64,000 nucleotides of DNA from Marinobacterium sp. (GCA_030602245.1 JAUWAC010000005.1:62001-126000); one strand, 5' to 3'; shown: positions 1 to 9,022, counted from the stretch's first letter. Notes: generated from the letters alone by a model not told the origin. A program made the numbers and translations.

Positions 1-28
1 GTTAAGAACTGAACAGGAGCACCCATAG

Positions 29-277
29 ATGGATAATCTGCTATCAGAAGGCCTCAACCTGATGGTCTTCGGTATGGGTTTCGTCTTTGTCTTTCTGACG
101 CTGTTGGTGATCAGCACCGCCGTCATGTCCAAGCTGGCGACGAAATATGCGCCGGCGCCCGCCGTGAAGCCCGTCAAGGCGCGTCCGACTGCGGCTGCTC
201 AGAGCGCGTCGGCGGCTACCAAGAACGACGAACTGATCGCCGTCATGACTGCCGCCGTTCATAAATACCGTTCATGA
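29..277 (+). CDS. oadG: Oxaloacetate decarboxylase gamma subunit OadG
   Basis: Small membrane subunit (82 aa) of the Na+-translocating oxaloacetate decarboxylase. It anchors the alpha subunit to the beta subunit and helps assemble the complex. One hydrophobic helix spans about residues 10-32 (MVFGMGFVFVFLTLLVIS), followed by an Ala/Pro-rich linker and a short C-terminal segment, as is usual for OadG. An AGGAG ribosome site lies about 10 bases before the ATG. It is the first gene of oadG-oadA-oadB, 47 bases before oadA. The identification rests mainly on this context plus the single-helix architecture, because OadG sequences diverge strongly. Confidence 0.9.
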   Translation: MDNLLSEGLNLMVFGMGFVFVFLTLLVISTAVMSKLATKYAPAPAVKPVKARPTAAAQSASAATKNDELIAVMTAAVHKYRS

Positions 278-324
278 CAGCCGAACCAATAAACAATAAA
301 CGAGATTGAGATAAGGCCAATCCC

Positions 325-2115
325 ATGTCCGACGCAAAGAAAGCACTAGGCATTACCGACGTCGTACTGCGAGATGCGCATCAGTCGCTGTTTGCCACTC
401 GCCTGCGACTCGACGATATGCTGCCGATCGCGGAGAAACTCGACAAGGTCGGTTACTGGTCCCTGGAGAGCTGGGGCGGTGCGACCTTCGATTCCTGCAT
501 CCGCTATCTGGGTGAGGATCCCTGGACGCGTATCCGCGAACTCAAGGCAGCCATGCCGAACACGCGTCAGCAGATGCTGCTGCGCGGCCAGAACCTGCTC
601 GGCTATCGTCACTACGCCGACGATGTTGTGGAAAAGTTTGTCGAGCGGGCCGCGGTCAGCGGTGTCGATGTGTTCCGTATTTTCGACGCGATGAACGATC
701 CGCGTAACCTGGAAACCGCCATCAAGGCGGTCAAGGCGACCGGCAAGCACGCACAGGGCACGATCTCCTACACCACGAGCCCCGTGCATACCGTGGAAAT
801 GTGGGTCGAATACGCCAAGACGCTCGAAGACATGGGGGCGGACTCCATTGCGATCAAGGACATGTCCGGCATCCTGACGCCGTACAGTGCGTTTGATCTG
901 ATCTCGCGTCTGAAGGCGCAGACCGGTCTGGAAGTTCAGTTCCACGCCCACGCTACCGCAGGTCTGTCGGACATGACCATTCTGAAAGCGGTCGAAGCCG
1001 GTGTGGATCGTGTCGATACCGCAATCTCGTCGATGTCGATGACCTATGGCCACACCGCAACCGAATCGGTTGTGGCAGCGCTGCAGGGCACTGATCGGGA
1101 TACCGGGCTGGATCTGATTCAGCTGGAAGAGATCGCGGCCTACTTCCGGGAAGTTCGGAAAAAGTACGCCCGGTTCGAGGGCTCCCTGCGCGGTACCGAT
1201 TCGCGCATCCTGGTGGCACAGGTGCCGGGTGGCATGCTGACCAACATGGAAAACCAGCTCAAGGAGCAGGGCGCTGCCGACAAGTTCGATGAGGTGCTCG
1301 CCGAGATCCCGCGTGTTCGCGAAGACCTGGGCTATATCCCGCTGGTAACACCGACGTCGCAGATCGTCGGTACTCAGGCGGTGATCAACGTGTTGATGGG
1401 AGAGCGTTACAAGACCATCTCCAAGGAAGTTCAGGCGCTGCTGAAAGGTGAATACGGTGCGGCGCCCGCGCCGTTCAATCAGGAGCTGCGTGATCGTGTG
1501 CTTGCCGGCGATGAGCCGGTGACCTGCCGTCCGGCCGACCTGCTCGAGCCGGAAATGGACAAGCTGACCGGTGAGCTCCGTGAGCTGTCCAAGGAGAAAG
1601 GGTTCAAGCTGGAGTCGGGCGATCGCGAGGTCGACGATGTCCTGACCTATGCTCTGTTCCCGCAGATCGGTCTCAAATTCCTGCAAAACCGCGGCAACCC
1701 CGACGCCTTTGAACCCGCACCTACGCTTGAGGACGCTAAAGCCATGTCAGCACCGAAAAAATCCGGACCGGAAGTCTACACCATCACTGTCAACGGCCAG
1801 AATTACGTGGTCCAGGTCACCGAAGGTGGCGATATTTCCAGCGTAGCAGCGGCCGCGCCGGCCCAGCCGGCTCAGTCTGCGCCCGCTCCGGCTGTCGGTT
1901 CCGGCGAAGAGGTTCCGGCGCCGCTGGCCGGCAACATCTGGAAGGTTCTGGTCAGCCAGGGCCAGTTGGTTCAGGAGGGTGATGTGCTGGTTATCCTCGA
2001 AGCGATGAAGATGGAAACGGAAGTGCGTGCGGCGCGTGCCGGTACGATCGTTTCCGTGGATGTCAAAGAGGGTGATGCCGTTCAGGTCGGCGATTCACTC
2101 GTCACTCTGGCCTGA
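325..2115 (+). CDS. oadA: Oxaloacetate decarboxylase alpha subunit (biotin carboxyltransferase) OadA
   Basis: Cytoplasmic subunit (596 aa) that moves the carboxyl group of oxaloacetate to biotin, giving pyruvate; OadB then uses decarboxylation of carboxybiotin to pump Na+ out. The N-terminal TIM-barrel carboxyltransferase (about 10-275) has the expected catalytic and metal residues: D17 (RDAHQS), K178 (AIKDMSG), H207 and H209 (FHAHATAG). A conserved PYC/OADA domain follows (about 295-465). A Pro/Ala-rich hinge (about 500-525) leads to a biotinyl domain with the acceptor lysine K562 in EAMKMET. Length is normal for the family. The gene sits between oadG and oadB, as in Klebsiella and Vibrio. 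Confidence 0.97.
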   Translation: MSDAKKALGITDVVLRDAHQSLFATRLRLDDMLPIAEKLDKVGYWSLESWGGATFDSCIRYLGEDPWTRIRELKAAMPNTRQQMLLRGQNLLGYRHYADDVVEKFVERAAVSGVDVFRIFDAMNDPRNLETAIKAVKATGKHAQGTISYTTSPVHTVEMWVEYAKTLEDMGADSIAIKDMSGILTPYSAFDLISRLKAQTGLEVQFHAHATAGLSDMTILKAVEAGVDRVDTAISSMSMTYGHTATESVVAALQGTDRDTGLDLIQLEEIAAYFREVRKKYARFEGSLRGTDSRILVAQVPGGMLTNMENQLKEQGAADKFDEVLAEIPRVREDLGYIPLVTPTSQIVGTQAVINVLMGERYKTISKEVQALLKGEYGAAPAPFNQELRDRVLAGDEPVTCRPADLLEPEMDKLTGELRELSKEKGFKLESGDREVDDVLTYALFPQIGLKFLQNRGNPDAFEPAPTLEDAKAMSAPKKSGPEVYTITVNGQNYVVQVTEGGDISSVAAAAPAQPAQSAPAPAVGSGEEVPAPLAGNIWKVLVSQGQLVQEGDVLVILEAMKMETEVRAARAGTIVSVDVKEGDAVQVGDSLVTLA

Positions 2116-2133
2116 ATCCGGAAGGTGTGAGTA

Positions 2134-3435
2134 ATGGATAAACTACTCGAGCTCTGGCTGGCCTCGGGGATCTACAACATCAGCGCCGGTCAGGCGCTGA
2201 TGATGGTGATCGGGCTGGTGCTGCTCTACCTTGCGATTCGCAAGAACTTCGAGCCGCTGCTGCTGGTGCCGATCGGCTTCGGTGGCATTCTGGCCAACAT
2301 CCCGGAGGCGGGTCTGGCGTTTTCCGCTGTGGAAAACGCCATCCACTTTGCCAAGCCTGAGGTGCTCAGCGCACTTGCGGGTGTATTGGGTGTCGATAGC
2401 GCCGATCCGTACACGGTTCTGCATGCCTACAAGGAGGCATCGCACTCCGTGCATACGGCGGCGACCGATATCGCGCTGGATGCGGGCTACAGCAACGGCA
2501 TGCTGTACAACTTCTACCTCGTTGCGATCGCGTCGGGCGCCGCTCCGCTGGTGATCTTCATGGGGGTTGGGGCGATGACCGATTTCGGTCCGCTGCTGGC
2601 CAACCCGAAGACGCTGTTCCTGGGCGCGGCGGCGCAGTTCGGTATCTTCGCCACCGTGCTTGGCGCTGTTGGTCTGAGCGTGCTCGGTATCATGGACTTC
2701 AGTATCCAGGATGCGGCTGCGATCGGCATCATCGGTGGTGCTGACGGTCCGACGGCGATCTATGTGGCCAGTCTGCTGGCGCCGCAGCTGCTGGGTGCGA
2801 TCGCAGTCGCTGCGTACTCGTACATGGCACTGGTGCCGCTGATTCAGCCGCCGATCATGCGTGCCCTGACGACCGTCGAAGAACGCAAGATCAAGATGCA
2901 CCAGCTGCGTCATGTCTCCAAGCTGGAGAAGATCGCGTTCCCGGTACTGCTGCTGATTCTGGTTGCTCTGCTGCTGCCGGATGCGGCGCCGCTGCTGGGT
3001 ATGTTCTGCTTCGGTAACCTGATGCGCGAGTGTGGTGTGGTTGATCGTCTCAGCGACACGGCGCAGAACGCGCTGATCAACATCGTCACCATCTTCCTGG
3101 GTCTGTCGGTGGGCTCCAAGCTCAGCGCCGACAAGTTCCTCGATGTGCAGACGTTGGGTATCCTGATGCTGGGTATCGTGGCGTTCGGTATCGGTACCGC
3201 CAGTGGCGTGCTGATGGCGAAACTGATGAACAAGCTCGAAGGTGGTAATGCGATCAACCCGCTGATCGGTTCGGCCGGGGTATCAGCGGTGCCGATGGCG
3301 GCCCGTGTATCGAACAAGCTGGGTCTGGAAGCCAACCCGCAGAACTTCCTGCTGATGCACGCGATGGGGCCGAACGTGGCCGGCGTTATCGGCTCGGCAG
3401 TGGCGGCTGGTGTCATGATCAAGTTTGTTGGCTGA
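2134..3435 (+). CDS. oadB: Oxaloacetate decarboxylase beta subunit, Na+ pump OadB
   Basis: Integral membrane subunit (433 aa) that decarboxylates carboxybiotin and couples this to Na+ export. The protein is almost entirely hydrophobic helices. It keeps the family hallmark [13 protein letters not shown] with an acidic residue (D204) at the position implicated in Na+ binding, and the C-terminal [14 protein letters not shown] segment. It starts 18 bases after oadA behind a GGAAGG-type ribosome site. A strong hairpin with a T-run closes the operon just downstream. Confidence 0.97.
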   Translation: MDKLLELWLASGIYNISAGQALMMVIGLVLLYLAIRKNFEPLLLVPIGFGGILANIPEAGLAFSAVENAIHFAKPEVLSALAGVLGVDSADPYTVLHAYKEASHSVHTAATDIALDAGYSNGMLYNFYLVAIASGAAPLVIFMGVGAMTDFGPLLANPKTLFLGAAAQFGIFATVLGAVGLSVLGIMDFSIQDAAAIGIIGGADGPTAIYVASLLAPQLLGAIAVAAYSYMALVPLIQPPIMRALTTVEERKIKMHQLRHVSKLEKIAFPVLLLILVALLLPDAAPLLGMFCFGNLMRECGVVDRLSDTAQNALINIVTIFLGLSVGSKLSADKFLDVQTLGILMLGIVAFGIGTASGVLMAKLMNKLEGGNAINPLIGSAGVSAVPMAARVSNKLGLEANPQNFLLMHAMGPNVAGVIGSAVAAGVMIKFVG

Positions 3436-3448
3436 CACCGCGTCCAAC

Positions 3449-3480
3449 AAAAAGGGCTGCCCAACCGGCAGCCCTTTTTT
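3449..3480. terminator. Bidirectional intrinsic terminator between oadB and the deacetylase gene
   Basis: Perfect stem AAAGGGCTGC / GCAGCCCTTT with a short loop, flanked by A-run and T-run. It lies between two convergent genes and can stop transcription from either side. Confidence 0.92.
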
Positions 3481-3504
3481 GTTACGCGGAACGCCGCGGT
3501 GCGT

Positions 3505-4443
3505 TCATGTGGTCTGGTCGCCGAGTCCGGCCAGTACTTCGATATGGGCCAGTACGCTGAATGCCAGAGCGATCGGGTTGTAGCCGCCTTCGAGGATGGA
3601 GACGACGCGCCCGTCGGCATAGGTTTCGGCAACCTCCAGCAGGCGCTCGGTGACCCAGGCGTAATCCTCCTCCTCGAGATTCAGATCGGCCATCGGGTCT
3701 TCCTTGTGGGCATCGAACCCCGCCGAGATGAATACCATGTCAGGCTTGTGTTCGTGCAGTGCCGGTAGCCAGCGCTGCTCGATCGCGTCGCGCCAGTCGC
3801 TCGCCGGGCTGAAGGCCGGCAGTGGGCAGTTGATGATATTGGGGCGGTCGATGTCGCAGTAGCGCTCCGGGTAATAGGGGTGCTGAAACGTGGAGCAGAC
3901 CAGCACTTCCGGCCGATCCTTGAAAATGTCGACGGTGCCGTTGCAGTGATGCACGTCGAAATCCAGGATGGCGACCCGTTCGATACCCGGCTGTTGCAGG
4001 GCATGGGCGGCGGCAATGGCGACGTTGTTGTAGAAGCAGAACCCCATCGCTGTCTTGTGCTCGGCATGATGGCCGGGTGGGCGCACCGCCACAAACGCGT
4101 TGCGCACGCGCCCGGACAGCACTTCATCGGTGGCCAGCACCGAACCGCCGGCGGCCAGATCTGCCGCGAGCAGCGAGTCGGGGCACAGGGCGGTATCCTC
4201 GTCGGCATAGACGACGCCCTCGTCAGGGAGCTTCATCTCCAGACGGGTCTGGTGCAGGTCGGCATGGACAAGCCGAATCTGTTCCGGCGTGACCGGCACG
4301 GCTTCCAGCTGATGCAGCTGGTCGATCAGTCCGCTACGCTCAAGTACGCGGCGGATAGCGTGCAGACGCACAGGGCTTTCCGGATGCTCCGGCCCCATGT
4401 TGTGCAGCACGCAGTCCTGGTGGCTGATAAATGCGGTTTTCAT
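3505..4443 (-). CDS. Histone deacetylase family (zinc amidohydrolase) protein
   Basis: Zn-dependent deacetylase of the HDAC/acetylpolyamine amidohydrolase/AcuC superfamily, 312 aa. It should release acetate from an acetylated amine (acetyl-lysine, acetylpolyamine or similar); the natural substrate cannot be told from sequence. The active site is complete: tandem H125-H126 in RPPGHHAEH, zinc ligands D163 and H165 in DFDVHHCNGT, D244 in SAGFDAHKEDP, and catalytic Y288 in EGGYN. I chose the ATG at 4443 because it has GGAG 13 bases upstream and begins with the family-like MKTAFISHQD; a 50-residue upstream extension looks non-homologous. Its promoter carries a box matching those of acs and the symporter operon, suggesting a role in acetate metabolism. 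Confidence 0.9.
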   Translation of the reverse strand: MKTAFISHQDCVLHNMGPEHPESPVRLHAIRRVLERSGLIDQLHQLEAVPVTPEQIRLVHADLHQTRLEMKLPDEGVVYADEDTALCPDSLLAADLAAGGSVLATDEVLSGRVRNAFVAVRPPGHHAEHKTAMGFCFYNNVAIAAAHALQQPGIERVAILDFDVHHCNGTVDIFKDRPEVLVCSTFQHPYYPERYCDIDRPNIINCPLPAFSPASDWRDAIEQRWLPALHEHKPDMVFISAGFDAHKEDPMADLNLEEEDYAWVTERLLEVAETYADGRVVSILEGGYNPIALAFSVLAHIEVLAGLGDQTT

Positions 4444-4472
4444 TATCGTTGTGTGACTCCCATCGGCCCCTG

Positions 4473-4517
4473 ATTCTAAGACAAAGCGACACCAAATCCC
4501 TTTAGGCGATGGTCTTA
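4473..4517 (-). promoter_or_regulatory. Predicted CrbR-type activated promoter of the deacetylase gene
   Basis: Read on the minus strand: TAAGACCATCGCCTA (4517-4503), then 24 bases, then TAGAAT (4478-4473), a good -10. The predicted start near 4466 leaves a leader of about 22 bases. The box matches the one before the symporter operon (TAAGACCTTGGTCTA) at 12 of 15 positions, and the spacing is like that at acs. Confidence 0.55.
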
Positions 4518-4579
4518 GGAGGTGCGATCCATGCCCTGTTGATCCCTTCGACCTTAGCGGTTCAGCGATTGGTTCGCAC

Positions 4580-4621
4580 TTGACCCAGATCATGACGCGA
4601 CGCCGGGCATTTCAGTATTCT
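4580..4621 (+). promoter_or_regulatory. FNR/ANR-type box with correctly spaced -10
   Basis: TTGACCCAGATCAT (4580-4593) matches the FNR/ANR dyad TTGAY-N4-RTCAA in all but the last base. TATTCT (4616-4621) is a fair -10. With a start at 4628 the box centre falls at -41.5, the canonical class II FNR position. Confidence 0.5.
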
Positions 4622-4627
4622 GCCCCT

Positions 4628-4686
4628 ACAGCATAGAACTGTCTTTGGCACCGCGTGTTTTCACCCGACACCCGGTGCTTTTTTCT
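4628..4686 (+). ncRNA. Putative FNR/ANR-dependent small RNA (about 58 nt)
   Basis: This is the interval between the predicted start of the FNR-type promoter and the end of a terminator-like hairpin. It could fold a small 5' stem (ACAG/CTGT) and then the terminator stem GCACCG/CGGTGC with a C-rich loop (CACCC, ACACCC) and a run of T. There is no open reading frame of note. No family was recognised. It could instead be a leader of the downstream gene, but that gene has its own -10. Confidence 0.4.
4648..4686 (+). terminator. Intrinsic terminator in the intergenic region
   Basis: GCACCG...CGGTGC stem, extended by a TGT/ACA pairing, followed by TTTTTTCTTT. It lies far from any upstream plus-strand gene (oadB already has its own terminator), which is why a short independent transcript is suspected. 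Confidence 0.65.
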
Positions 4687-4793
4687 TTCTGGCGGGTGCG
4701 GTTTCTCCGTGCCGGCAACTCTTTGTATACTGCACTCTGACACTAACCGTGAATCCGCTACGGCGCTGATTCCAGCAGGGTGAACAGAGATCA

Positions 4794-6404
4794 GTGGCCC
4801 CCCCCAGAGTCAATTACGCCGACAAAAAAGTGCTTCTCGTCGACAGCAGCGGAAACATGCGTTCGACGATCTTTTATATGTTGCGTGAACTCGGGGTACA
4901 GAACCTGCGTGCGATGACGGTCAGTGATCGGGTGCTGGACCTTGTGCGCGAAGAGTCGTTCGACATCATCCTGCTGGGGCATAACAGCAGCGATGCGGTC
5001 TCCGGTATCCAGCTGCTGGAAGAAGCACGCTATCGCGGGTATATGCGGCCGACGGCGGGCTGGATTTTCATGACCTCGGATGCGTCGCAGGAGCTGGTGC
5101 TGCATGCGATCGACAGTCATCCCGATGACCTGCTGACCAAACCTTTCTCGATTGACGAGCTCAAGGCCCGGCTGGACCAGCTCGTGCTGCGCAAGCGCAC
5201 GCTGTACGCGGTCGAGCAGGCGATCGAGATTGGCGACCTGGAAGCCGCCGTGGAGGCCTGTGATGATATTCCGCGCAGCGATCCCTGTTTCGAGCAGGCG
5301 CAGCGCCTGCGCGCCCAGTGCCTGATCGACCTCGGGCGCCCGCAGGAGGCGTACGACGAGCTGGAGCGCCAGTTCTGGCAGCTGGAAGACAAGGAAACCG
5401 GGCTGCTGATGGCGCAGGCACTGTACCGTCTGGACCGGCTGCGCGAGGCGGAAGAGCTGCTGACCAACCTGATTGAAAACTACCCGCTGTTGATCGCGGC
5501 CTACGACTGGCTGGCCCGCGTACACGAACGCAATGGGCAGCTGCACGATGCGCGAGAGACGCTGCGGGAGGCGACTCAGAAGGCACCGCTGGGTATTCCG
5601 CGCCAGATGGAGTTGGGACGTGTGGCAACCCAGACCGATGCGTTCGAGGTGGCCGAAGGAGCCTATCGACGCTCGATCGTGCTGGGACGTCACAGCTGTT
5701 TCCGTTCCCCTGAACCCTATCTGCGCCTGGCCAACGTGCGGCGTCTCGAGATGAAGGGCGCGGATGTGCGCCGCGTGATCGAGCTGCGCAACGATCTGGA
5801 CACCCTGCTTAACACTGCTGAATACAGCTTCCCCCGCGATGCCGAGCTGCGCGTGCGCACGGCGCTGCTACGCAGTCAGGTGGCACGTGATCTGGCAGAG
5901 CCGGATGAAGCTAACCGGCTGCTGCGCGAGGCGCACAGCCGCAATCAGGCGCTCGACGTGCCGCTCGACATCGCGCGCGAAGAGCTGCTGCTCAGCGGCG
6001 ATAAGGTGCCGATGCTGGAACCCGACTCAGCCACGGCACGCCAGGAGTCGGTGCGGCAGGCGCGGCGCGATCAGGCGATGGCGGCGAAGGTCAACCGACT
6101 CGGTATCAAGCACTACATGGCCGGCAAATACTCGCAGGCGATCCGCTATTTTGGCCTGGCGATCGAGTACGACCCGGGCTACCCCGCCGCGCTGCTCAAT
6201 CTGGCCCAGCTCTACTTTGAGAGCGCGCGTGACAGTAGCGCTCGGCGCGAAGAACGCCTGAAAATGGTGGATCGCTACCTGCGCCTGACCGAGCGTCTTC
6301 AGCTTGGCGCCGCTGAGCGTACGCGTCTGAATCAGTTCAAACAGCTGCGCGGTCAACCGATCGAGCAGCTTCCTGCCGGCTCCCTTGGAGTGTTGCTGCG
6401 CTGA
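4794..6404 (+). CDS. Degenerate receiver domain fused to TPR repeats
   Basis: 536 aa. Residues 10-135 form a CheY-like receiver (VLLVDSSGNMR at the start, LTKPFS near the end). The rest, about 140-510, is helical with tetratricopeptide-like repeats (for example NRLGIKHYMAGKYSQAIRYFGLAIEYDPGYPAALLNLAQLYFE is split over two such helices pairs near 420-465). The phosphoacceptor aspartate is replaced by glycine (G62 in DIILLGHNSSD), so classical phosphorylation is unlikely; it probably acts as a protein-interaction scaffold. The GTG at 4794 is the plausible start. A -10-like TATACT lies at 4726-4731. Similar receiver-TPR proteins occur in Pseudomonas relatives, but no specific function can be assigned. 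Confidence 0.75.
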   Translation: MAPPRVNYADKKVLLVDSSGNMRSTIFYMLRELGVQNLRAMTVSDRVLDLVREESFDIILLGHNSSDAVSGIQLLEEARYRGYMRPTAGWIFMTSDASQELVLHAIDSHPDDLLTKPFSIDELKARLDQLVLRKRTLYAVEQAIEIGDLEAAVEACDDIPRSDPCFEQAQRLRAQCLIDLGRPQEAYDELERQFWQLEDKETGLLMAQALYRLDRLREAEELLTNLIENYPLLIAAYDWLARVHERNGQLHDARETLREATQKAPLGIPRQMELGRVATQTDAFEVAEGAYRRSIVLGRHSCFRSPEPYLRLANVRRLEMKGADVRRVIELRNDLDTLLNTAEYSFPRDAELRVRTALLRSQVARDLAEPDEANRLLREAHSRNQALDVPLDIAREELLLSGDKVPMLEPDSATARQESVRQARRDQAMAAKVNRLGIKHYMAGKYSQAIRYFGLAIEYDPGYPAALLNLAQLYFESARDSSARREERLKMVDRYLRLTERLQLGAAERTRLNQFKQLRGQPIEQLPAGSLGVLLR

Positions 6405-6468
6405 GAGTCCTCGGGTTGTGGTCTACGCTTTCTCCAGGAGTCGACCAATCACCAACCCAGAGGTGGTC

Positions 6469-7920
6469 ATGTTTGAGAGCAGCTTGAATCAGGATCGTGC
6501 CTATATCGCCGGCGAGTGGGTGTCAGCACAGTCCGGACAGACGTTTGATGTCATCAATCCGGCGACCGCCGAACGGGTGGGGCGGGTGCCGGATATGGGC
6601 GTGGCCGACGTTGACCGTGCCGTCGCTGCGGCGCACGAGGCCTTCAACAGCTGGAAAAACACCACGGCGAAAGAGCGGGCGAGCCTGTTGCGGCGCTGGT
6701 ACGAGCTGATCATGGCGCACCATGAACGGCTCGCGGAGCTGATGACCGCCGAGCAGGGCAAGCCGCTGCATGAAGCCCGCGGTGAAGTGGCCTACGGCGC
6801 CTCCTTCGTCGAGTGGTTTGCCGAAGAAGCGAAGCGAACCTATGGCGAGCAGATCCCGTCGCCCAAAGCCGATGCCCGTATTCTGACGATTCGGCAACCA
6901 GTCGGCGTCGTCGCCGCGATCATCCCCTGGAACTTCCCGGTTGCGATGATCACGCGCAAGGTTGCACCGGCTCTGGCGGCAGGTTGTACGGTGGTGCTCA
7001 AGCCTGCCTCCGATACCCCGCTGTGTGCGCTGGCACTGGCATCTCTGGCAGCGGAGGCCGGCATCCCCAGCGGTGTCATCAATATCATTACCACGGCCGA
7101 TTCGAAGGCGGTGGGAGATCATCTGACCACGCATCCGCAGGTGTCGAAAATCTCTTTTACCGGCTCCACCGGTGTCGGCAAACATATCCTGAAACTGGCG
7201 GCTGACAGTGTAAAGAAGGTGTCGATGGAGCTGGGCGGCAATGCACCGTTCATCGTCTTCGACGATGCCGATCTGGACGCCGCCGTAACGGGCGCGATCG
7301 CCTCGAAGTATCGCAATGCGGGGCAAACCTGTGTCTGTGCCAACCGGATCTTCGTGCAACGTGGTGTCGTGGCAGCGTTCCTTGAGCGCTATCGCGATGC
7401 CGTCGCTGCGCTCAGGGTCGGCCCCGGTGATGAGTCAGGGGTGGATATCGGGCCGTTGATCAACGCCGATGCGGTTGCCAATGTTGAGCGGCTGGTGCAG
7501 GAGGCGCTGGCGCTGGGGGCGGAGCTCGTCACCGGCGGTGCGCGCAGCGAGCGTGCCGCACTGTTCTACCAGCCAACCCTGCTGCACAACGTCAACGAGC
7601 AGATGTCGATCGCCAACGAGGAGATTTTTGGCCCGATTTCGACTGTGTTTGTATTCGACACCGAAGAGGAAGCGATCCGTCGCGCCAACGATACGCCGTT
7701 CGGGCTGGCATCCTACTTTTATGCCCGCGATATAGGCCGGATCTGGCGCGTGGCCGAGGGACTGGAATACGGCATTGTCGGCATCAACGAGGGGTTGATC
7801 TCCAACGAGGTGGCGCCGTTTGGTGGCATGAAACAGTCCGGTATCGGGCGCGAGGGCGCGCGGCAGGGCATCGAGGCCTATCTGGAGACCAAGTATATGC
7901 TGATGGGTGGTCTGGGCTGA
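6469..7920 (+). CDS. gabD: NAD(P)-dependent aldehyde dehydrogenase, succinate-semialdehyde dehydrogenase (GabD) type
   Basis: Oxidises an aldehyde, most likely succinate semialdehyde, to the acid using NAD(P)+. 483 aa, almost the length of E. coli GabD. It has the general base E254 (SMELGGNAPF) and the catalytic cysteine C288 (GQTCVCANR), at the same numbers as in GabD, plus the cofactor region (IIPWNFP, FTGSTGVGK). I chose the ATG at 6469, preceded by GAGGTGG; an upstream in-frame extension of 28 codons overlaps the preceding gene and is not family-like. There is no gab operon partner nearby, so the in vivo substrate is not certain. Confidence 0.88.
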   Translation: MFESSLNQDRAYIAGEWVSAQSGQTFDVINPATAERVGRVPDMGVADVDRAVAAAHEAFNSWKNTTAKERASLLRRWYELIMAHHERLAELMTAEQGKPLHEARGEVAYGASFVEWFAEEAKRTYGEQIPSPKADARILTIRQPVGVVAAIIPWNFPVAMITRKVAPALAAGCTVVLKPASDTPLCALALASLAAEAGIPSGVINIITTADSKAVGDHLTTHPQVSKISFTGSTGVGKHILKLAADSVKKVSMELGGNAPFIVFDDADLDAAVTGAIASKYRNAGQTCVCANRIFVQRGVVAAFLERYRDAVAALRVGPGDESGVDIGPLINADAVANVERLVQEALALGAELVTGGARSERAALFYQPTLLHNVNEQMSIANEEIFGPISTVFVFDTEEEAIRRANDTPFGLASYFYARDIGRIWRVAEGLEYGIVGINEGLISNEVAPFGGMKQSGIGREGARQGIEAYLETKYMLMGGLG

Positions 7921-7943
7921 GAGCGTTGACAGGGCAGCGGGAG

Positions 7944-8018
7944 TGGCCTCCCCACCAGGACTCGAACCTGGATCTAACCCTTAGGAGGGGTTTGTTCTAT
8001 CCATTGAACTATGGGGAG
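7944..8018 (-). tRNA. tRNA-Arg (anticodon CCT)
   Basis: On the minus strand, a 7-bp acceptor stem CTCCCCA/TGGGGAG, anticodon stem AACCC/GGGTT with loop CTCCTAA (anticodon CCT), T-arm CCAGG-TTCGAAC-CTGG, discriminator G and an encoded CCA. All cloverleaf elements can be drawn. It reads AGG codons, which are rare in this G+C-rich sequence. I found no attachment-site duplication around it. Confidence 0.95.
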
Positions 8019-8067
8019 ACGGCGCGCATTGTAACGGCAAAGGTGGGGATGGGCCAGCGCTGCGGGC

Positions 8068-8556
8068 TCAGGCTTTGCCGAGCCGGCTCTGGGTCGCAAA
8101 ACTGCTGCTCTGGCCGGAACGGCCGTAGAGCTGGCTGCGCTGATTCTTGCCCTGCAGGATGCTGAGCAGGCGTTCGGTGTTTTCCTGTCCCCGACGAACC
8201 AGCTGCTGATTGATCAGGCTGGCCTTCTGGACCCGTTCCAGGGTCTCGGCAAGCTGCTGCCAGTGTGCATCCAGCTGTTCGGCCTGATCGGTCGGCAGCT
8301 GCTGCAGGAACTGCTGCCAGCCTTCGGCCGACAGCTCAATGCCCTGCGCGCTGAGCCATTCATGGCGGGTGCGGAAGTTCGCATCGATCTGCGCCAGCAG
8401 TGCTGCTTTCTCTTCGTTACAGCGCGTCATCGCGTCGAGGTCGCGCTGTTCAAGCGCCTGACGTTCGCTGGCAAGTTGTGTTTCGAGGACGCGCAAAAGC
8501 TCCACGCCCTGTTCTATCAGGGGGTGGAGCGCTGCGATATTCGGTGACTCAGGCAT
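8068..8556 (-). CDS. flgN: Flagellar export chaperone FlgN
   Basis: Cytoplasmic chaperone (162 aa) for the hook-filament junction proteins FlgK and FlgL, delivering them to the export gate. The sequence is nearly all amphipathic helix rich in Gln, Leu and Glu, with the FlgN-typical C-terminal region of Gln/Ser-rich character (about 130-162). It lies just after flgM in a flgM-flgN pair, six bases apart, under a FliA-type promoter. FlgN proteins are poorly conserved, so the name relies on structure, size and position. Confidence 0.85.
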   Translation of the reverse strand: MPESPNIAALHPLIEQGVELLRVLETQLASERQALEQRDLDAMTRCNEEKAALLAQIDANFRTRHEWLSAQGIELSAEGWQQFLQQLPTDQAEQLDAHWQQLAETLERVQKASLINQQLVRRGQENTERLLSILQGKNQRSQLYGRSGQSSSFATQSRLGKA

Positions 8557-8562
8557 CGGTCA

Positions 8563-8886
8563 TCAACTGAACAGGGATTCCATCGCCAGCATGCCCTGGG
8601 CGACGCGCTCGGCGTCCACCTTGTATTCACCGCTGTCGATCGCGGCCTTCAGCTCAGCGACGCGCGCACTGTTGACCTCGGGCTCGGACTTGAGATCCTG
8701 TGCGGCACCCTGAATCGCCTGGGCGGCATCGCTGATCTTGACCGTATCGACGCTACCCGGGCTGACCGATGGCTGAGCGCTGCCCTCACTCCGCGGAGTG
8801 CCGGCATTCTGCTGCTCACTGCTGACCCGGTTGCTGCGTACATTGCCCGTCTGGGCTGACGACAGGCCGGGGATATCAATTGCCAT
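8563..8886 (-). CDS. flgM: Anti-sigma-28 factor FlgM
   Basis: Small secreted inhibitor (107 aa) that binds FliA until the hook is finished and is then exported through the flagellar channel. The C-terminal half has the conserved FlgM features: VKISDAAQAIQ (about 49-59), then RVAELKAAIDSGEYKVDAERVAQGML (split around residues 74-101), which form the FliA-binding helices. The N-terminal half is disordered and Ser/Gln-rich, as expected for export. A FliA-type promoter lies directly upstream, giving the usual feedback loop with fliA (48632). Confidence 0.95.
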   Translation of the reverse strand: MAIDIPGLSSAQTGNVRSNRVSSEQQNAGTPRSEGSAQPSVSPGSVDTVKISDAAQAIQGAAQDLKSEPEVNSARVAELKAAIDSGEYKVDAERVAQGMLAMESLFS

Positions 8887-8917
8887 CTCGCATACCTCTT
8901 ATCTGTTACGGGTAAGG

Positions 8918-8944
8918 GTATCGGTCGTTGCTGGAATAACTTTA
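8918..8944 (-). promoter_or_regulatory. Sigma-28 (FliA) promoter of flgMN
   Basis: On the minus strand TAAA-N15-ACCGATAC, against the consensus TAAA-N15-GCCGATAA. The predicted start is about 25 bases before the flgM ATG. Confidence 0.8.
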
Positions 8945-9022
8945 GGGTTTTGGTCAATTTTTTTCTAATGTGTATCGGTTCGCTCAGTATAGAGCGGCGC
9001 AGGGTCGTTGGCCATGGCGGGC

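Larger units (their letters stand above)
4444..4793. other. 350-base intergenic region with two divergent promoters and a possible small RNA
   Basis: No protein gene found. From left to right it holds the minus-strand promoter of the deacetylase gene with a CrbR-like box, an FNR/ANR-type box, a -10 element, a hairpin with T-run, and a second plus-strand -10 (TATACT, 4726-4731) that probably serves the receiver-TPR gene. Confidence 0.7.

Noticed and set aside
346-1686. Long minus-strand open frame opposite oadA
   Set aside because: A shadow of the conserved oadA frame; no motif or ribosome site supports it.
4444-4593. 50-residue N-terminal extension of the deacetylase
   Set aside because: It runs through the predicted promoter and lacks family likeness; the internal ATG has a good ribosome site.
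6385-6468. 28-residue extension of the aldehyde dehydrogenase
   Set aside because: It overlaps the preceding gene, is Cys/Arg-rich and unlike GabD; the ATG at 6469 has GAGGTGG upstream and brings catalytic residues to E254 and C288.
7944-8067. Integration site at tRNA-Arg
   Set aside because: No integrase gene and no second copy of the tRNA 3' end was seen in the window.
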